Assembly: GCA_015232565.1 (NCBI GenBank)
Contig: JADFZK010000014.1
Location: 1-61,518, forward strand
DNA from: Candidatus Omnitrophota bacterium
GTDB lineage: Bacteria > Omnitrophota > Gorgyraeia > Zapsychrales > Fredricksoniimonadaceae
Length of the DNA: 61,518 nucleotides
Reading direction: 5' to 3'
Under the pieces are notes generated by a model. That model was not told the DNA's origin, did not search any database, and was given only the letters and a program-made list of their open reading frames with translations. Within the stretch, counting starts at the first letter, position 1, and each line of letters opens with the position of its first letter. Of this stretch, positions 45,136-55,300 are shown in pieces. Made by a program: the position numbers and the translations under genes.

Positions 45136-47088
45136 ATGATCTCCTTAACCAACGTTTCCAAAAACTTCGATGAGCGCATGCTCATGGATAATGTGACCTT
45201 AAGCATTTTCCGTAACGAGCGCATCGGCCTCACCGGGCCCAACGGCGCGGGCAAGACTACGCTGTTCCATTTGATAATGGGCGACATGCAGCCCACGCAG
45301 GGCAATATCACTGCCCAGCGCGGGATCAAGATCGGTTACCTCCCGCAGGAAGCGCATTTTGATTCCGCGCGCACTGTGATGGAGGAGGTTACTTCAGGAG
45401 ACGACGAGATCCGCGGCTTGCTGGACGAAAAGCACCGTTTGGAGGAAACAAATCTTTGCGGCGAGCACCGTTACGGGGATGTAATGGAGAAGCTCGAAGC
45501 GCTCGGCATCTACGACCTGGAGCACAAGGCCGAAAAGATCCTCGCCGGGCTGGGTTTCAAGGAGAATGAATTCAACAAGCCCATAGTGCAGTTGTCCGGC
45601 GGCTGGCAAATGCGCACGCTGTTGGCCAAACTGCTTACCTATAATTACGACCTGCTTCTGCTCGACGAGCCGACCAATTACCTGGACCTTTCCGCCACGC
45701 TGTGGCTCAAGGAGTTCCTGGGTAAATACCCGGGCTCTTTCATCATGATCTCGCACGACAAGATCTTCCTTAACGACGTTACCAACTATACCATAGTGCT
45801 CGAGAACGGCCGGATGGCCAAGGTCAAGGGCAGTTACGACGTTTACGAGGAGCAGAAAGACCTGGAATACCGCACGCTGGAAAAGCGCATGAAGGTCATC
45901 GACAAGAAAAAAGACCAGCTGGAGCGTTTTACCAGCCGTTTTCACGCCCAGCCCAACCGGGCTTCGGCGGTGCAGAACAAGATGAAGATGCTCGACAAGC
46001 TGGAAGACGAGAGCGTGGACCTGCCGCGCACCCGCACCAGCATAAAGGAATTCAATTTCCCCGAGACCACCGAAAGCGGTTATACGGTGCTGAATCTGGA
46101 GCATATCAAAAAGTCCTATACCGACAAGGTGATCTATACCGACCTTAATTTTGAGGTCACCAAGGGGCAGAAGGTGTGCCTGGTAGGCCCCAACGGCGCC
46201 GGTAAATCGACCTTGCTCAAGATCCTGGCCGATGTTATTCCCTACGACAGCGGCACCCGCCGCCTGGGGCATGGGGTCAAAATGGGGTATTTCTCCCAGA
46301 CCCGCCTGGATGTGCTTAACCCCAACCGCTCGGCGCTGGAAGAGTTGCTCAGTGCGGTGGGCGGCAGTTTTCCGCAGACCCAGGCCCGTAATTTGCTGGG
46401 CATGTTCAATTATCATGGCGACGATGTGTTCAAGCCGGTGGCCGTGCTTTCGGGCGGCGAGAAAAGCCGTTTGATCCTGGCCAAATTGCTCATTAATCCG
46501 CCCAATCTTATTTTGCTGGACGAGCCGACTACCCACCTGGACGTGGCGGGGGTCGAGGCGCTGGTAAAAGCGCTCAAGAATTATCGCGGCACGATCTGTT
46601 TTATCAGCCATGACCTGTATTTCATCCGTGAGATCGCCAATCATATAGCCGAGGTCGAAGGCGGCGATATCCGCCAGTACCCCGGCGGCCTGGATTATTA
46701 CCTGGATAAAAAACAGGCGCGTGTTTCTGTGCAGGACGAGAATGCCCGTAAAGCCGCGGCCCGCCAGGCGTACGAAGCGCAAAAGAAGCCCAAGCATGAC
46801 CCGAATGAGCCCCAGCATTTAAGGGCCGCCCGGGAGAAACATGAGCAGGCATTAAAGCGTATAACCGAGATCAAGAACCGCCTTAAGGTCATCGAGAAGG
46901 AAGAAAAGGACCTCGAGACCGAGACGTATGTTAAATCACGGGTAATGAATACCGCTTTCACCGGCCGGGGCCGCGAGGAAGCCATAGAGTGCGGCCGCCG
47001 GCTTAAAGAGATCCAGTTAAAAATGCGCGAGCTGGGCAGTGAGAAGTCCCGTTTGACCGAGGAACGCAACCGCATCAGCCAGGGGTGA
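45136..47088 (+). CDS. ABC-F family ribosome-associated ATPase
   Basis: 650 aa with two ABC ATPase domains and no membrane segments. Domain 1: Walker A GPNGAGKTT, signature LSGGWQMR, Walker B LLLLDEPTNYLD. Linker with the KKKDQLERFTSRF helix. Domain 2: Walker A GPNGAGKST, signature LSGGEKSR, Walker B LILLDEPTTHLD. A C-terminal coiled coil (~555-650) resembles Uup/YheS-type proteins. ABC-F proteins act on translating ribosomes. It starts 15 nt after the pseudouridine synthase, fitting the RNA-modification and translation theme of this run. Confidence 0.92.
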   Translation: MISLTNVSKNFDERMLMDNVTLSIFRNERIGLTGPNGAGKTTLFHLIMGDMQPTQGNITAQRGIKIGYLPQEAHFDSARTVMEEVTSGDDEIRGLLDEKHRLEETNLCGEHRYGDVMEKLEALGIYDLEHKAEKILAGLGFKENEFNKPIVQLSGGWQMRTLLAKLLTYNYDLLLLDEPTNYLDLSATLWLKEFLGKYPGSFIMISHDKIFLNDVTNYTIVLENGRMAKVKGSYDVYEEQKDLEYRTLEKRMKVIDKKKDQLERFTSRFHAQPNRASAVQNKMKMLDKLEDESVDLPRTRTSIKEFNFPETTESGYTVLNLEHIKKSYTDKVIYTDLNFEVTKGQKVCLVGPNGAGKSTLLKILADVIPYDSGTRRLGHGVKMGYFSQTRLDVLNPNRSALEELLSAVGGSFPQTQARNLLGMFNYHGDDVFKPVAVLSGGEKSRLILAKLLINPPNLILLDEPTTHLDVAGVEALVKALKNYRGTICFISHDLYFIREIANHIAEVEGGDIRQYPGGLDYYLDKKQARVSVQDENARKAAARQAYEAQKKPKHDPNEPQHLRAAREKHEQALKRITEIKNRLKVIEKEEKDLETETYVKSRVMNTAFTGRGREEAIECGRRLKEIQLKMRELGSEKSRLTEERNRISQG

Positions 47089-47389
47089 GCTCTGGGCTGT
47101 GGCCGGGTGCGGATAGAATTGTTTTACAAGGGGTAAAACATGGTTTGCAACAATATATTTTGATTTCGAACTCTCTTCGTCTGCAGTTTACTTGTTGGCT
47201 GCCAACAGGTACCGCTTTTTTTGGTAACGTTTTCTCCAAATCATTGAAATGCCATTGCTTATGACCAAGGAATGTTCTATACTTAAGGTAGGCCTGTAAC
47301 ATTCGAGCGGCATTCTGGCGCTTAATTTCTTGGGTGCGAGGCATGAGTTTCTGGTTTTCTTTGTTGCTATCTTTTACCAGGAGGTTCAT
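47089..47389. other. Intergenic region with small hairpins and promoter
   Basis: Contains GTTTTAC/GTAAAAC (47121-47139) and TTGTTGG/CCAACAG (47193-47207), the latter followed after a short gap by a run of T, which could end the ABC-F operon. GGTAACGTTTTCTC (47223-47236) resembles a LacI-type operator. No gene is seen apart from the promoter listed separately. Confidence 0.5.
47255..47283 (+). promoter_or_regulatory. Promoter of the cysteine-rich protein gene
   Basis: TTGCTT (47255-47260), 17-nt spacer, TATACT (47278-47283), about 106 nt before the proposed ACG start. Confidence 0.5.
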
Positions 47390-50300
47390 ACGTATCGAGC
47401 AACGCGGCACTTCAGTCTTCCTCTATTAGCCCTCAGCCTGGCGATGCTGGTGTCTGCCGCCAGCGAAACCTGGGCCTGGACAATGACTAACAATAATGTT
47501 TCGAATACCAAGGATAACTTCTATACCGTTGAACAGGCCGCGGCAATCGCGGCGGAGAGTGCGGGGCAATCCGGTGGTCGTAAAAAGAGTACGCCTGCGA
47601 ATGTATATACTCCTACTATCTATAACTTTAGAAGTTTTATAGATATAAAAAGGGTTGCCCAAGTTGGCGCTTCTCCTTCGGCGGTTGAGATAGAGTACAA
47701 AGACAATATGATGGAGGATTATGATATCAACGGGGTAATAATCGACGGCGATCAGCCGGTTACTTTGTTTATGCCGGCGGACTTGCGTACTACTAAGTAT
47801 GGGGATAAAGTCATTCAGAAATCATCAACTGAACCTTCGTTCTTTATTCCGACCAGAACGTATAAAGAATGGAAAAGCTTTGTTGATGCCAAATTTCCGG
47901 GTTCTTACGAGTGTCAATGCTCCTCCGGAAGTGCGAATTGCGACAACAATTGCAGTCTTAATGGTTGTGAAACCAATATTACCCAGGCCGCCAATTGCGG
48001 CGCTTGTGGAATTGTCTGCACGATAAACCAGGCTTGCGTAGCCACCGGAGCAACCTGGGCCTGTCAGGACACTGCGACTTGCACGGACAACATTCAAAAT
48101 GGCGCGGAAACCGGCGTCGATTGCGGCGGGCCTTCGTGTTCTGCCTGTGTGGCCGGGCCAACTTGTTCGGATCTCACCAGGAATGGCGGTGAGGCGGGAG
48201 TTGATTGCGGTGGTTCTTGCGCCCCCTGTCCGGATTCTTGCGGTATTGCGTGTGAGGCAACGTCGGGTATTATTAACACCAGGGCGTCAAGTTCTGCCCC
48301 TATAGACTTGGCCTTCCAATGTAGCAAGGGCCGTTTGCTGGCAGTCAAGAATGCGGCCAATCCTGGTGTGGTTTTGAATTATTCTGACCTGCGGGTGGTT
48401 TGTCCGACCGTAGGGGCTTTGGAAATGACCGCTTATAATTCATCCAATAATTCCGATCCGTATACATTGGTCTGTTCCGGCGGCTTCCTGAAAAAAATAT
48501 GCCTGAACAGTTCGACAGCGCTTCCGCCCACTATAAGCACTTGTGATGACGGCAGTATTCCGGCCGGGTTTCCGGCAGGCGGCGTTTTCTGTAATTTCGA
48601 TGGCTGGATGCATATGACGGCCAGCGATGCAAATGGACTTTCGGCCGCTGATGTCCTGTGTGAGAACAATATGGTTATGGGTGTCAGGCAAGCCAATAAT
48701 GCAGTGGACTCGATGTTCGCCAAGTTGCAATGTTGCAATGCCGGTTACTGGTGGGATACAAACGTTCAAAGTTGCAAGGCTAATACTTGCCTGGGCACGC
48801 GTCCGGTTGGTGCAGTTCCGGCTTCCGCTTTCGAGGAAAACAGTATACCGGTGAATGATACGCCCTGGTCGATGGTTACCGCTAATACTGCGGCAGTGTG
48901 TGAAAGTGTGTGCAGTGGCGCGGGGCTGGTCTGGAATGGGGTTGCCTGTGCCAGGTGTGGGAACAGGATAATAGAACCCGGGGAGCAGTGTGATACAGAT
49001 TTCAGCGGGTGCACAAGCAGTTGTCAGTTAGAAGTGCAAGAGGTCTCTTGTGTTGTGGATGATCCTTTAAAGCATAAATTACATACGCCAAACGAAAAAA
49101 TTACTAAAACATGCATTACGCCTGGGAGAGACCAGTGTGAGGCTTGGTCAACTCCGACGTCTGCGGTTCCTTTTGGTCCTGGGGGCGTTCCAGTGATGGG
49201 GGCGCATTATGACGGATCTTCCGAGGGGCCATGTCAGTATGATTGCAATGCCTACACTACCTGGAATGGCTCGGCTTGTGTAGCTCCGTTATGTGGTAAT
49301 GGGCGCATAGATCGCCCGGACGAGCAGTGTGACGGAGCTGATGGCTGTAACGCTATATGCCGGTGGAATACCGAGATTTGGCCGTGTATTTTGCCCGCAA
49401 CCGAGAGTCCGACTTCAGCAGTGTTTAATACGACCGGGCAGATCACCTGTACTCGTGTTGGTCTGTGGGATCTGGTTTGTCCCGGTTTGAGTTCGGGTCA
49501 ACCTGCCAGTACTACAGTATATAGTTTGACGCCATCTACCACTCAGTGCAGATTTAAATGCAACACGGGCTACGTATGGAACTCTTCCGCGTCGGTATGT
49601 CAGTTGTCGGCTGTTATGGCGTGCGTCTTGCCCGGCAGTAATGTTGCCCAGGTGCTTAATCCCCCGGCGAGCATTACTCAGGTATATAACGCAGCAACAG
49701 CAGCCTGGTCGCCTTCGGGCTATGCTACATATAGTGCAACGCCGGTGGCTGACAGTTGTACCTATTCGTGCAATTCCGGGAATGGTTATTTCTTTAATGG
49801 TACGGCTTGTGTTCTTCCGAGTTGCAGTGACGGTATTATTAACGGCAGTGAACAGGCAGTTGACTGCGGCGGAACGTGCGCGGCTTGTGTTTGTGGCAGC
49901 GGGGTGGTGACTGCGGGTATGCAGTGCGACGGCGGCCGAGGGTGTAATAATTGTACTTGTTTGCCGGACTATGTGCCAACAACGCCTCCGGGGAAAGCGT
50001 GCAAGTTGCAAACATGTAATGGGGTCGCTTTTATGGGAGTTACGCGTAATAACGGGGAAGAATGTGACGGGGGCAATGGTTGTGAGAATTGCGCTTGTCA
50101 GGCTGGCTGGCAGCCCACTACCCCCCCGAGTAAAGATTGTGTCAGGATCGTGTGTGGCAATGGCCTGCGCGACTCCGGTGAGGATTGTGATAATGGGGCC
50201 AATTGTACTGCTTGCCGTTGTAACAAGGGCTATGGCCCGACCAGCGCAACCAGCACGGCGTGTCAATTACTGCCTTGCGGCACCGGAGCTGTTTTAGCGG

Positions 50301-50791
50301 GTAATCCTCTGGGCTGTTCAGGTGTGCCATCATGCGAGCTGGCTTCCAATTATCCGCTTAATCCTTTGGGCTGGACCACGGATGAAGTGTTTCTTTACCG
50401 GCGCGGACACGGCTGGCATCCGTCCTTTACTACGGAGTCTTTTGTCGTGACGAAAATAGTCACCGCCGATGACTTTACGGAAGATATTCCCTTGCCGGCC
50501 GGATTCAGTTCCGGGAAGATCTATGTGGCTATAGACAATTGTGGTGTTATTAACGCGGTGGATGCGAGCGGTGGAAATACGGTGTTGGACAAGATCAATA
50601 CGGTTAACGGGACCGGCTGTACTGAGGACGTTGGCTGGCCGTTTGCATCGGAACGTACGGTCAATATTGCTCCGCCCGCGGGTACTGCTTATAAATCCAT
50701 TAAGATTAAAGTTATTCAGATCAAGCCGGGTAATTTTATGTCGCCTCTTGGCGTCAGGTATCGTATACAATATTGCGGTGTTAATCCATAA
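47390..50791 (+). CDS. Cysteine-rich exported protein with DUF4215-like repeats
   Basis: About 1133 aa. A strong ribosome site (CAGGAGG, 47378-47384) lies five bases before an ACG codon at 47390, and a signal peptide follows directly (FSLPLLALSLAMLVSAASETWA); the only canonical start in frame nearby is TTG 47330, which has no ribosome site and would put 20 extra residues ahead. The mature protein is rich in Cys: repeats of NGAETGVDCGGPSCSAC type, CGNGRIDRPDEQCDGADGC type (Myxococcales Cys-rich, DUF4215-like) and a NGCETNI...NCGACG block. The C-terminal ~150 aa (GFSSGKIYVAIDNCGVINAV) may be a beta-sandwich. Probably a surface protein stabilised by disulfides; function unknown. Confidence 0.8.
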   Translation, partial: TYRATRHFSLPLLALSLAMLVSAASETWAWTMTNNNVSNTKDNFYTVEQAAAIAAESAGQSGGRKKSTPANVYTPTIYNFRSFIDIKRVAQVGASPSAVEIEYKDNMMEDYDINGVIIDGDQPVTLFMPADLRTTKYGDKVIQKSSTEPSFFIPTRTYKEWKSFVDAKFPGSYECQCSSGSANCDNNCSLNGCETNITQAANCGACGIVCTINQACVATGATWACQDTATCTDNIQNGAETGVDCGGPSCSACVAGPTCSDLTRNGGEAGVDCGGSCAPCPDSCGIACEATSGIINTRASSSAPIDLAFQCSKGRLLAVKNAANPGVVLNYSDLRVVCPTVGALEMTAYNSSNNSDPYTLVCSGGFLKKICLNSSTALPPTISTCDDGSIPAGFPAGGVFCNFDGWMHMTASDANGLSAADVLCENNMVMGVRQANNAVDSMFAKLQCCNAGYWWDTNVQSCKANTCLGTRPVGAVPASAFEENSIPVNDTPWSMVTANTAAVCESVCSGAGLVWNGVACARCGNRIIEPGEQCDTDFSGCTSSCQLEVQEVSCVVDDPLKHKLHTPNEKITKTCITPGRDQCEAWSTPTSAVPFGPGGVPVMGAHYDGSSEGPCQYDCNAYTTWNGSACVAPLCGNGRIDRPDEQCDGADGCNAICRWNTEIWPCILPATESPTSAVFNTTGQITCTRVGLWDLVCPGLSSGQPASTTVYSLTPSTTQCRFKCNTGYVWNSSASVCQLSAVMACVLPGSNVAQVLNPPASITQVYNAATAAWSPSGYATYSATPVADSCTYSCNSGNGYFFNGTACVLPSCSDGIINGSEQAVDCGGTCAACVCGSGVVTAGMQCDGGRGCNNCTCLPDYVPTTPPGKACKLQTCNGVAFMGVTRNNGEECDGGNGCENCACQAGWQPTTPPSKDCVRIVCGNGLRDSGEDCDNGANCTACRCNKGYGPTSATSTACQLLPCGTGAVLAGNPLGCSGVPSCELASNYPLNPLGWTTDEVFLYRRGHGWHPSFTTESFVVTKIVTADDFTEDIPLPAGFSSGKIYVAIDNCGVINAVDASGGNTVLDKINTVNGTGCTEDVGWPFASERTVNIAPPAGTAYKSIKIKVIQIKPGNFMSPLGVRYRIQYCGVNP

Positions 50792-50893
50792 GTTATGATC
50801 AGGCAGGAGAGTTCTTGGGGCTTTTGACCGGCCCTGAATAAGAGTTAATGTTAGTCCGATCGACAATCCCATAACTTTACTACAGGAGGTAAC

Positions 50894-51766
50894 ATGTCAT
50901 CAGAGATCTTTTATTTTGTCCTTATTGGTATTGTGGTGGTTTTTATCTCGGGGATACGCATTGTGCGGCCTACCCAACGCGGGCTTATTGAACGGCTGGG
51001 TAAGTACAATCGTTTTGCCAATCCGGGTTTTAACTGGATATTTCCGGTGATCGAGGTGATTTATATCCTTAATGTTACCGAACAGATGATCGAGGCCAAT
51101 CCTCAGGAGATCATTACCAATGACAATCTGAATGCCAAGGTCGACGCGCAGGTTTATTTCAAGATCCGCTCGGACGAACAAAGCGTGAAGAACGCGGTTT
51201 ATAACGTGCAGAACTGCCAGTACCAGATCGTGAACCTGGCGCGGACCACCTTGCGCAATATTATCGGCACTATGACGCTCAAGTCGGCCAATAGCGAGCG
51301 CGGCAAGATCAACGCCGACCTGCATTCCGTTTTGCTCAGGGAGACCGAGAGCTGGGGCCTGCAGATCGTGCGCACTGAGCTTAAAGAGATCGATCCTCCT
51401 AAGGATGTGCAGGAAACCATGAACAAGGTGGTAAAGGCCGAGAACGAGAAGATCGCGGCTATCGACTATGCCACTGCCACCGAGACAGTGGCCGATGGCG
51501 CCAAGCGTGCGGAGATCAAGAAGGCCGAGGGCATCAAGCAGGCCAAGATCCTGGCGGCGGAAGGCGAAGCCGAGGCGATCCGCCTGGTGAATGAAGCGGC
51601 CGAGCAGTATTTCGTGGGCAATGCCCAGGTCTTGCGCCGGCTGGAGATGGTGGAGACCGCCCTTAAGTCGAACGCCAAGATCGTGGTGCCTTCCGGCAGT
51701 GATCTGGTGAACGTGATCGGCGAAATGGCCGGTATCCTGCCAATTAAAACGCCGGACAAGAAGTGA
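50894..51766 (+). CDS. SPFH/band 7 membrane protein (QmcA/stomatin-like)
   Basis: 290 aa. One N-terminal transmembrane segment (IFYFVLIGIVVVFISG), then the band 7 domain (IVRPTQRGLIERLGKYNRFA, ANPGFNWIFPVIE) and a long Ala/Glu/Lys-rich helix (~175-240, AEIKKAEGIKQAKILAAEGE) typical of oligomer-forming SPFH proteins, followed by a VVPSGSDLVNVIGEMAG tail. The start is fixed by CAGGAGG seven bases upstream. Homologues form rings in the inner membrane that modulate proteases or membrane domains. The usual NfeD partner is not adjacent. Confidence 0.92.
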   Translation: MSSEIFYFVLIGIVVVFISGIRIVRPTQRGLIERLGKYNRFANPGFNWIFPVIEVIYILNVTEQMIEANPQEIITNDNLNAKVDAQVYFKIRSDEQSVKNAVYNVQNCQYQIVNLARTTLRNIIGTMTLKSANSERGKINADLHSVLLRETESWGLQIVRTELKEIDPPKDVQETMNKVVKAENEKIAAIDYATATETVADGAKRAEIKKAEGIKQAKILAAEGEAEAIRLVNEAAEQYFVGNAQVLRRLEMVETALKSNAKIVVPSGSDLVNVIGEMAGILPIKTPDKK

Positions 51767-51779
51767 TCTTGCGTGATAT

Positions 51780-52037
51780 ATGAAGCTTAAGCTTGACCTG
51801 CATAATATTTTCTCCAATACCTCGGCCATCGACGCCGCTTTGCGCGGCGTCATGGCCGAGGCTATTGACAAGCGCGCCGAATATGTAGAGATCATCCCCG
51901 GCAAGGGCAGTGGCCAGTTAAAAAAGTCGGTCCTGCGTTTCCTGGAGAAGAATTACAAGAACCGTTATCACCGTATTGAGAAAGACGACCAGAACTTCGG
52001 CCGCATCTTTGTCCATTTCCGCCATCCTCCGCGTTAG
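51780..52037 (+). CDS. Small Smr-domain protein
   Basis: 85 aa, essentially a single Smr (small MutS-related) domain: LDLHN at the start (LDLHxxx motif), IIPGKGSGQLKKSV matching the HGKGxGxL motif with Pro replacing His, and a final F(H)VHFR-like strand. Smr domains are nucleases acting on branched DNA or on mRNA in ribosome rescue. It lies 13 nt after the SPFH gene and is probably cotranscribed with it. Confidence 0.82.
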   Translation: MKLKLDLHNIFSNTSAIDAALRGVMAEAIDKRAEYVEIIPGKGSGQLKKSVLRFLEKNYKNRYHRIEKDDQNFGRIFVHFRHPPR

Positions 52038-52160
52038 TGTGGTGATTCATATATTTCTGAACATTTGAATCACCACACTGGAGCAATGGAGCAATCGAAA
52101 ATAGAGAAATAATTAAACATTTAGGCTCCATTGCGGTCTATTTTCGATTTTCTATTGCTC
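52036..52160 (+). terminator. Stacked inverted repeats with alternative pairings
   Basis: First hairpin: AGTGTGGTGATTCA (52036-52049) and TGAATCACCACACT (52066-52079), perfect 14 bp. Then two mutually exclusive pairings share bases: GCAATGGAGC (52083-52092) with GCTCCATTGC (52125-52134), or GAGCAAT plus ATCGAAAATAGA (52081-52105) with TCTATTTTCGAT plus ATTGCTC (52137-52160). It begins at the Smr stop codon, so it could end that operon; no T-run follows. Confidence 0.55.
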
Positions 52161-52230
52161 TGCAGTTGTCTTCTCTAAGATGTTACATGCCAATGCCTTG
52201 TGCTAACTAAGCTGCCTGTTCGGCCGTAAA

Positions 52231-52260
52231 TTGGTTTTTTCTATATTTATATGGCATACT
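52231..52260 (+). promoter_or_regulatory. Promoter of the 2822-aa giant gene
   Basis: TTGGTT (52231-52236), 18-nt spacer, CATACT (52255-52260), 47 nt before ATG 52308. Same boxes and spacing as at 61073. Confidence 0.6.
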
Positions 52261-52307
52261 TCAACAGGTAAGGGTTACTGGCGTTGTATCATATTGAGGG
52301 TATGTTG

Positions 52308-55300
52308 ATGTTCGCTTTGAATAACGTTTTAATAAAACGTCCGCTGGCTTTTATTGTGGCGGTGTTATTTTCTGCCCAGACGGCGCTTCCGGCCGCGGTA
52401 TTGGGCCAGGCTTTGCCGCGCCTTGATATTGCGGCGAGTCCGGTTATGCCTCTGGCCGCCTTTCAGCCGGCGGTGCTCAAGGGTCTGCGTGTTTCCCCCG
52501 ATAAACCATTCGCTTTCGATTTTATTGTGGAAGAAGGCAATACCGCGCGCTCGGCGGCCGGTTTGCGCATTGAGGCCGGTAAGCTTATTAAAGATTTCGT
52601 CGTGGCGCTGGCTATTCCCGAAAAAGATCTGTGGGTAAACTTAAGCCCGTATGAACCCGACCGGATCATGCCCGCGGCTTTTGCCGCTACGGCCATGGGG
52701 CGTAATTTACTGGAGCAGGACGCAGTGCTTAAGCGTCTGGCCGCGTCTTTAACTCATCCGGATACCACTTTGGGCCGGGAGTTCTGGCGCCGGGTTTATG
52801 CCCGCGTCCGTGAGAAGTATGGCACGGTGGATGTGCCGCTGGATGCGCTCACCAAGGTCTGGATAGCGCCCGACAAAGCGGTGGTTTACGAGAAGCCGAC
52901 CCAAGGGCCGGCCAGTGACGAAAGCAAAATAGTTTATGTGAGTGAAGCCAGCCTGAAAGTCTTGCTGGAGAAAGATTATGTGGCGCTGGCGCGGCAGGGT
53001 ACCGGATCCGCGGGTGAGCTGTTGGCGTCATCGGCGCCGGCCAATGACAGCATCAGTGAAGAGGTGGCTCGGGAAGTGCTTTTGCCGGAGCTTAACCGGG
53101 AAGTTAACGAGGGAGCCCAGTTTGCCGGGTTAAGGCAGGTTTACAATGCGGTTATCCTGGCGGCGTGGTATAAGGCGCGGCTGAAGGCTTCGCTCCTGGG
53201 CCAGGGTTTTGCCAATAAGGGCCAGATCGCGCCGTCGCAAGCGGCCAGCCCGCAGGCTCGCGAGCGGATCTACCAGGAGTATCTGTCTGTTTTTCGTAAG
53301 GGTGTTTACAGCCTTATCCGGGAAGAGGCCGATCCGGACACCGGCGAAATGATCCCGCGTAAATATTTCTCCGGCGGTGTTTCGCTGGAGGTTGAGCCCG
53401 AGGTTACCGCCCGCTTGCCTGGCATCGGAACGCGCCGGCATTCGGTGGTGAGTGGTTTTATGAAAGGGCCGGACCATGCGGAAGTTAATTCGCAAAGTAT
53501 GGACTGGCCAAAAGCGGAGTATGGCCCGGCTTTGCGGCTGGCTGGCGGTGCGGGGTTATTGTCGGCTGGCGGGAAGTTCATGGCGATGGTTGAGCCTCGG
53601 CCGGCAAGCGAGGAATGTTTGGTGCATGTTCAGGGTACTGACCCGGGGGCTAAAGAGACGTGGGTAAGGTCCTCTCAGCTCATTACTATGGCTGCAGTCT
53701 CGGATGATGGTAAATATCTGGTTACAGTAAGTAATTTTTCTAACTGGAATTCGGTTGTTTTATTATGGGCACGCTCTGGCAATGGGGGTTTTGTTCCCGT
53801 TATAAGAGATAATGAAATGGGCGTGGATATCACTAGCCGTATTGTTCATGCCGAATGGTCAGTTAAGAACGAACTTATGCTGGTTACGGCCGACAGACGT
53901 TTTATGGTCCTGGACCAGAAAGGGAGTCAGCTTTGGGAGAACCAGTTAGCGCCGACGGCTAAGCCGGTGGCGCATTTTATACACGAAGGATTACTGGTGT
54001 CAGCGATCATGCCGGATGGAAAATTGACTTTCTTTAATGGTTCAACAGGTGAAAAGATGGACGCAATCAGCGCGGGCGGGTCAAGTTATGTTTATACACC
54101 ACCTGGATTTGATGATAGCTATTCTGATGAGGCGCGCGTTCAAGGGGGTGAGCTGAAGTGGTTTTGGATGCAGGATAAGAAGTGGCAAAATATCCAGTTC
54201 AGTCATCCAGCCGAAGTGATCAGTATAAAATTCTCGGATAAGGCCGACCATTTGCTTACGCTCGATGCCAACGGTACCGTGCGGATATTCCAGAAAGGTA
54301 AGGGGCTGGTAAAAGAGTTTCCAGTCGATCCTGGCACGACCAACGCCTTCTTCTGGCCCGGCACCAACCATATAGTGGCTGGCTTTACCCGCGAGAGCGG
54401 CAAGATCTACGCTCCTATGTCTCTTGCGGCAACCCCTTCGGAGATTTCCGGGAAGGGCCGTGTTGATTGGGAGAAAGTCTCTGCAAATTATTTTCCGTTG
54501 CTCAACGAAAATATCGACCTGGAGGTTACATTAGCGCTTTCGCCGTTGCTGGACGGAACGGCAGCCACTTATCCCTGGGGGCAAAGATCCCTTATGGTGG
54601 TACCGACATCTCAACCGGGGGTAGAGATTTTCTTTCCAGAGAATATAAATTCGGTAGTTTTTATTGGGAATAGCGGAAAGCTGGCGGTGGGGTTTGAGTC
54701 GGGGCATGTCCAGCTTCTGGATGTTGCTACCCTTCCCAAGTCGGGCGAGTATGCAATGGAATTGCCTGCTATGCCCCCCGGTCTGGCGCCTGGGCAGAAG
54801 TCGACCCCGGCCCGGGTGTTCACCGGGCAGAATGCGGATAATTATATGGTCAATCGCAATGGCCGGCTGGAATTCTGGTCGGTAGCGGCGGGTGAAATGT
54901 TTGAGGTTGTTCCTATTAGCAATGGTGCCACCGTAAAGGCCGCGGCCATGTCTTTGGATGGCCGGAGAGTTGCTTTTCTCAACAGCAATCGGGATGTTAT
55001 CTTGATGGAGATCGCTTCGGGCAAGATCCTTATGATGCAGAACAATGTGGCGGCCATAGAGGGGGCCGTGGATCTGATGTTTTCTCCCGGCGGTCAAGAA
55101 GTGCTGGTCTTTGTGCCACAGGTAGAAGAATTGAAGGCGGTGGTCTTCGATCCTTCTTTACCGAGAGAAAGCGGCCAGATCGCGGCGGATTTCCGGATGT
55201 CCCCTGACATTCCAAAGAAAGTCATAGGGACGTCTTTTAGTTCCGGTACGAAAGTTGCCTGGTTAGACCTGCCCCAGAAATTGGTGGTTGTGCCGCCTTC

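Noticed and set aside
45394-46818. 474-aa minus-strand open frame opposite the ABC-F gene
   Set aside because: The plus-strand frame has all ABC-F motifs; the minus frame is a codon-bias shadow.
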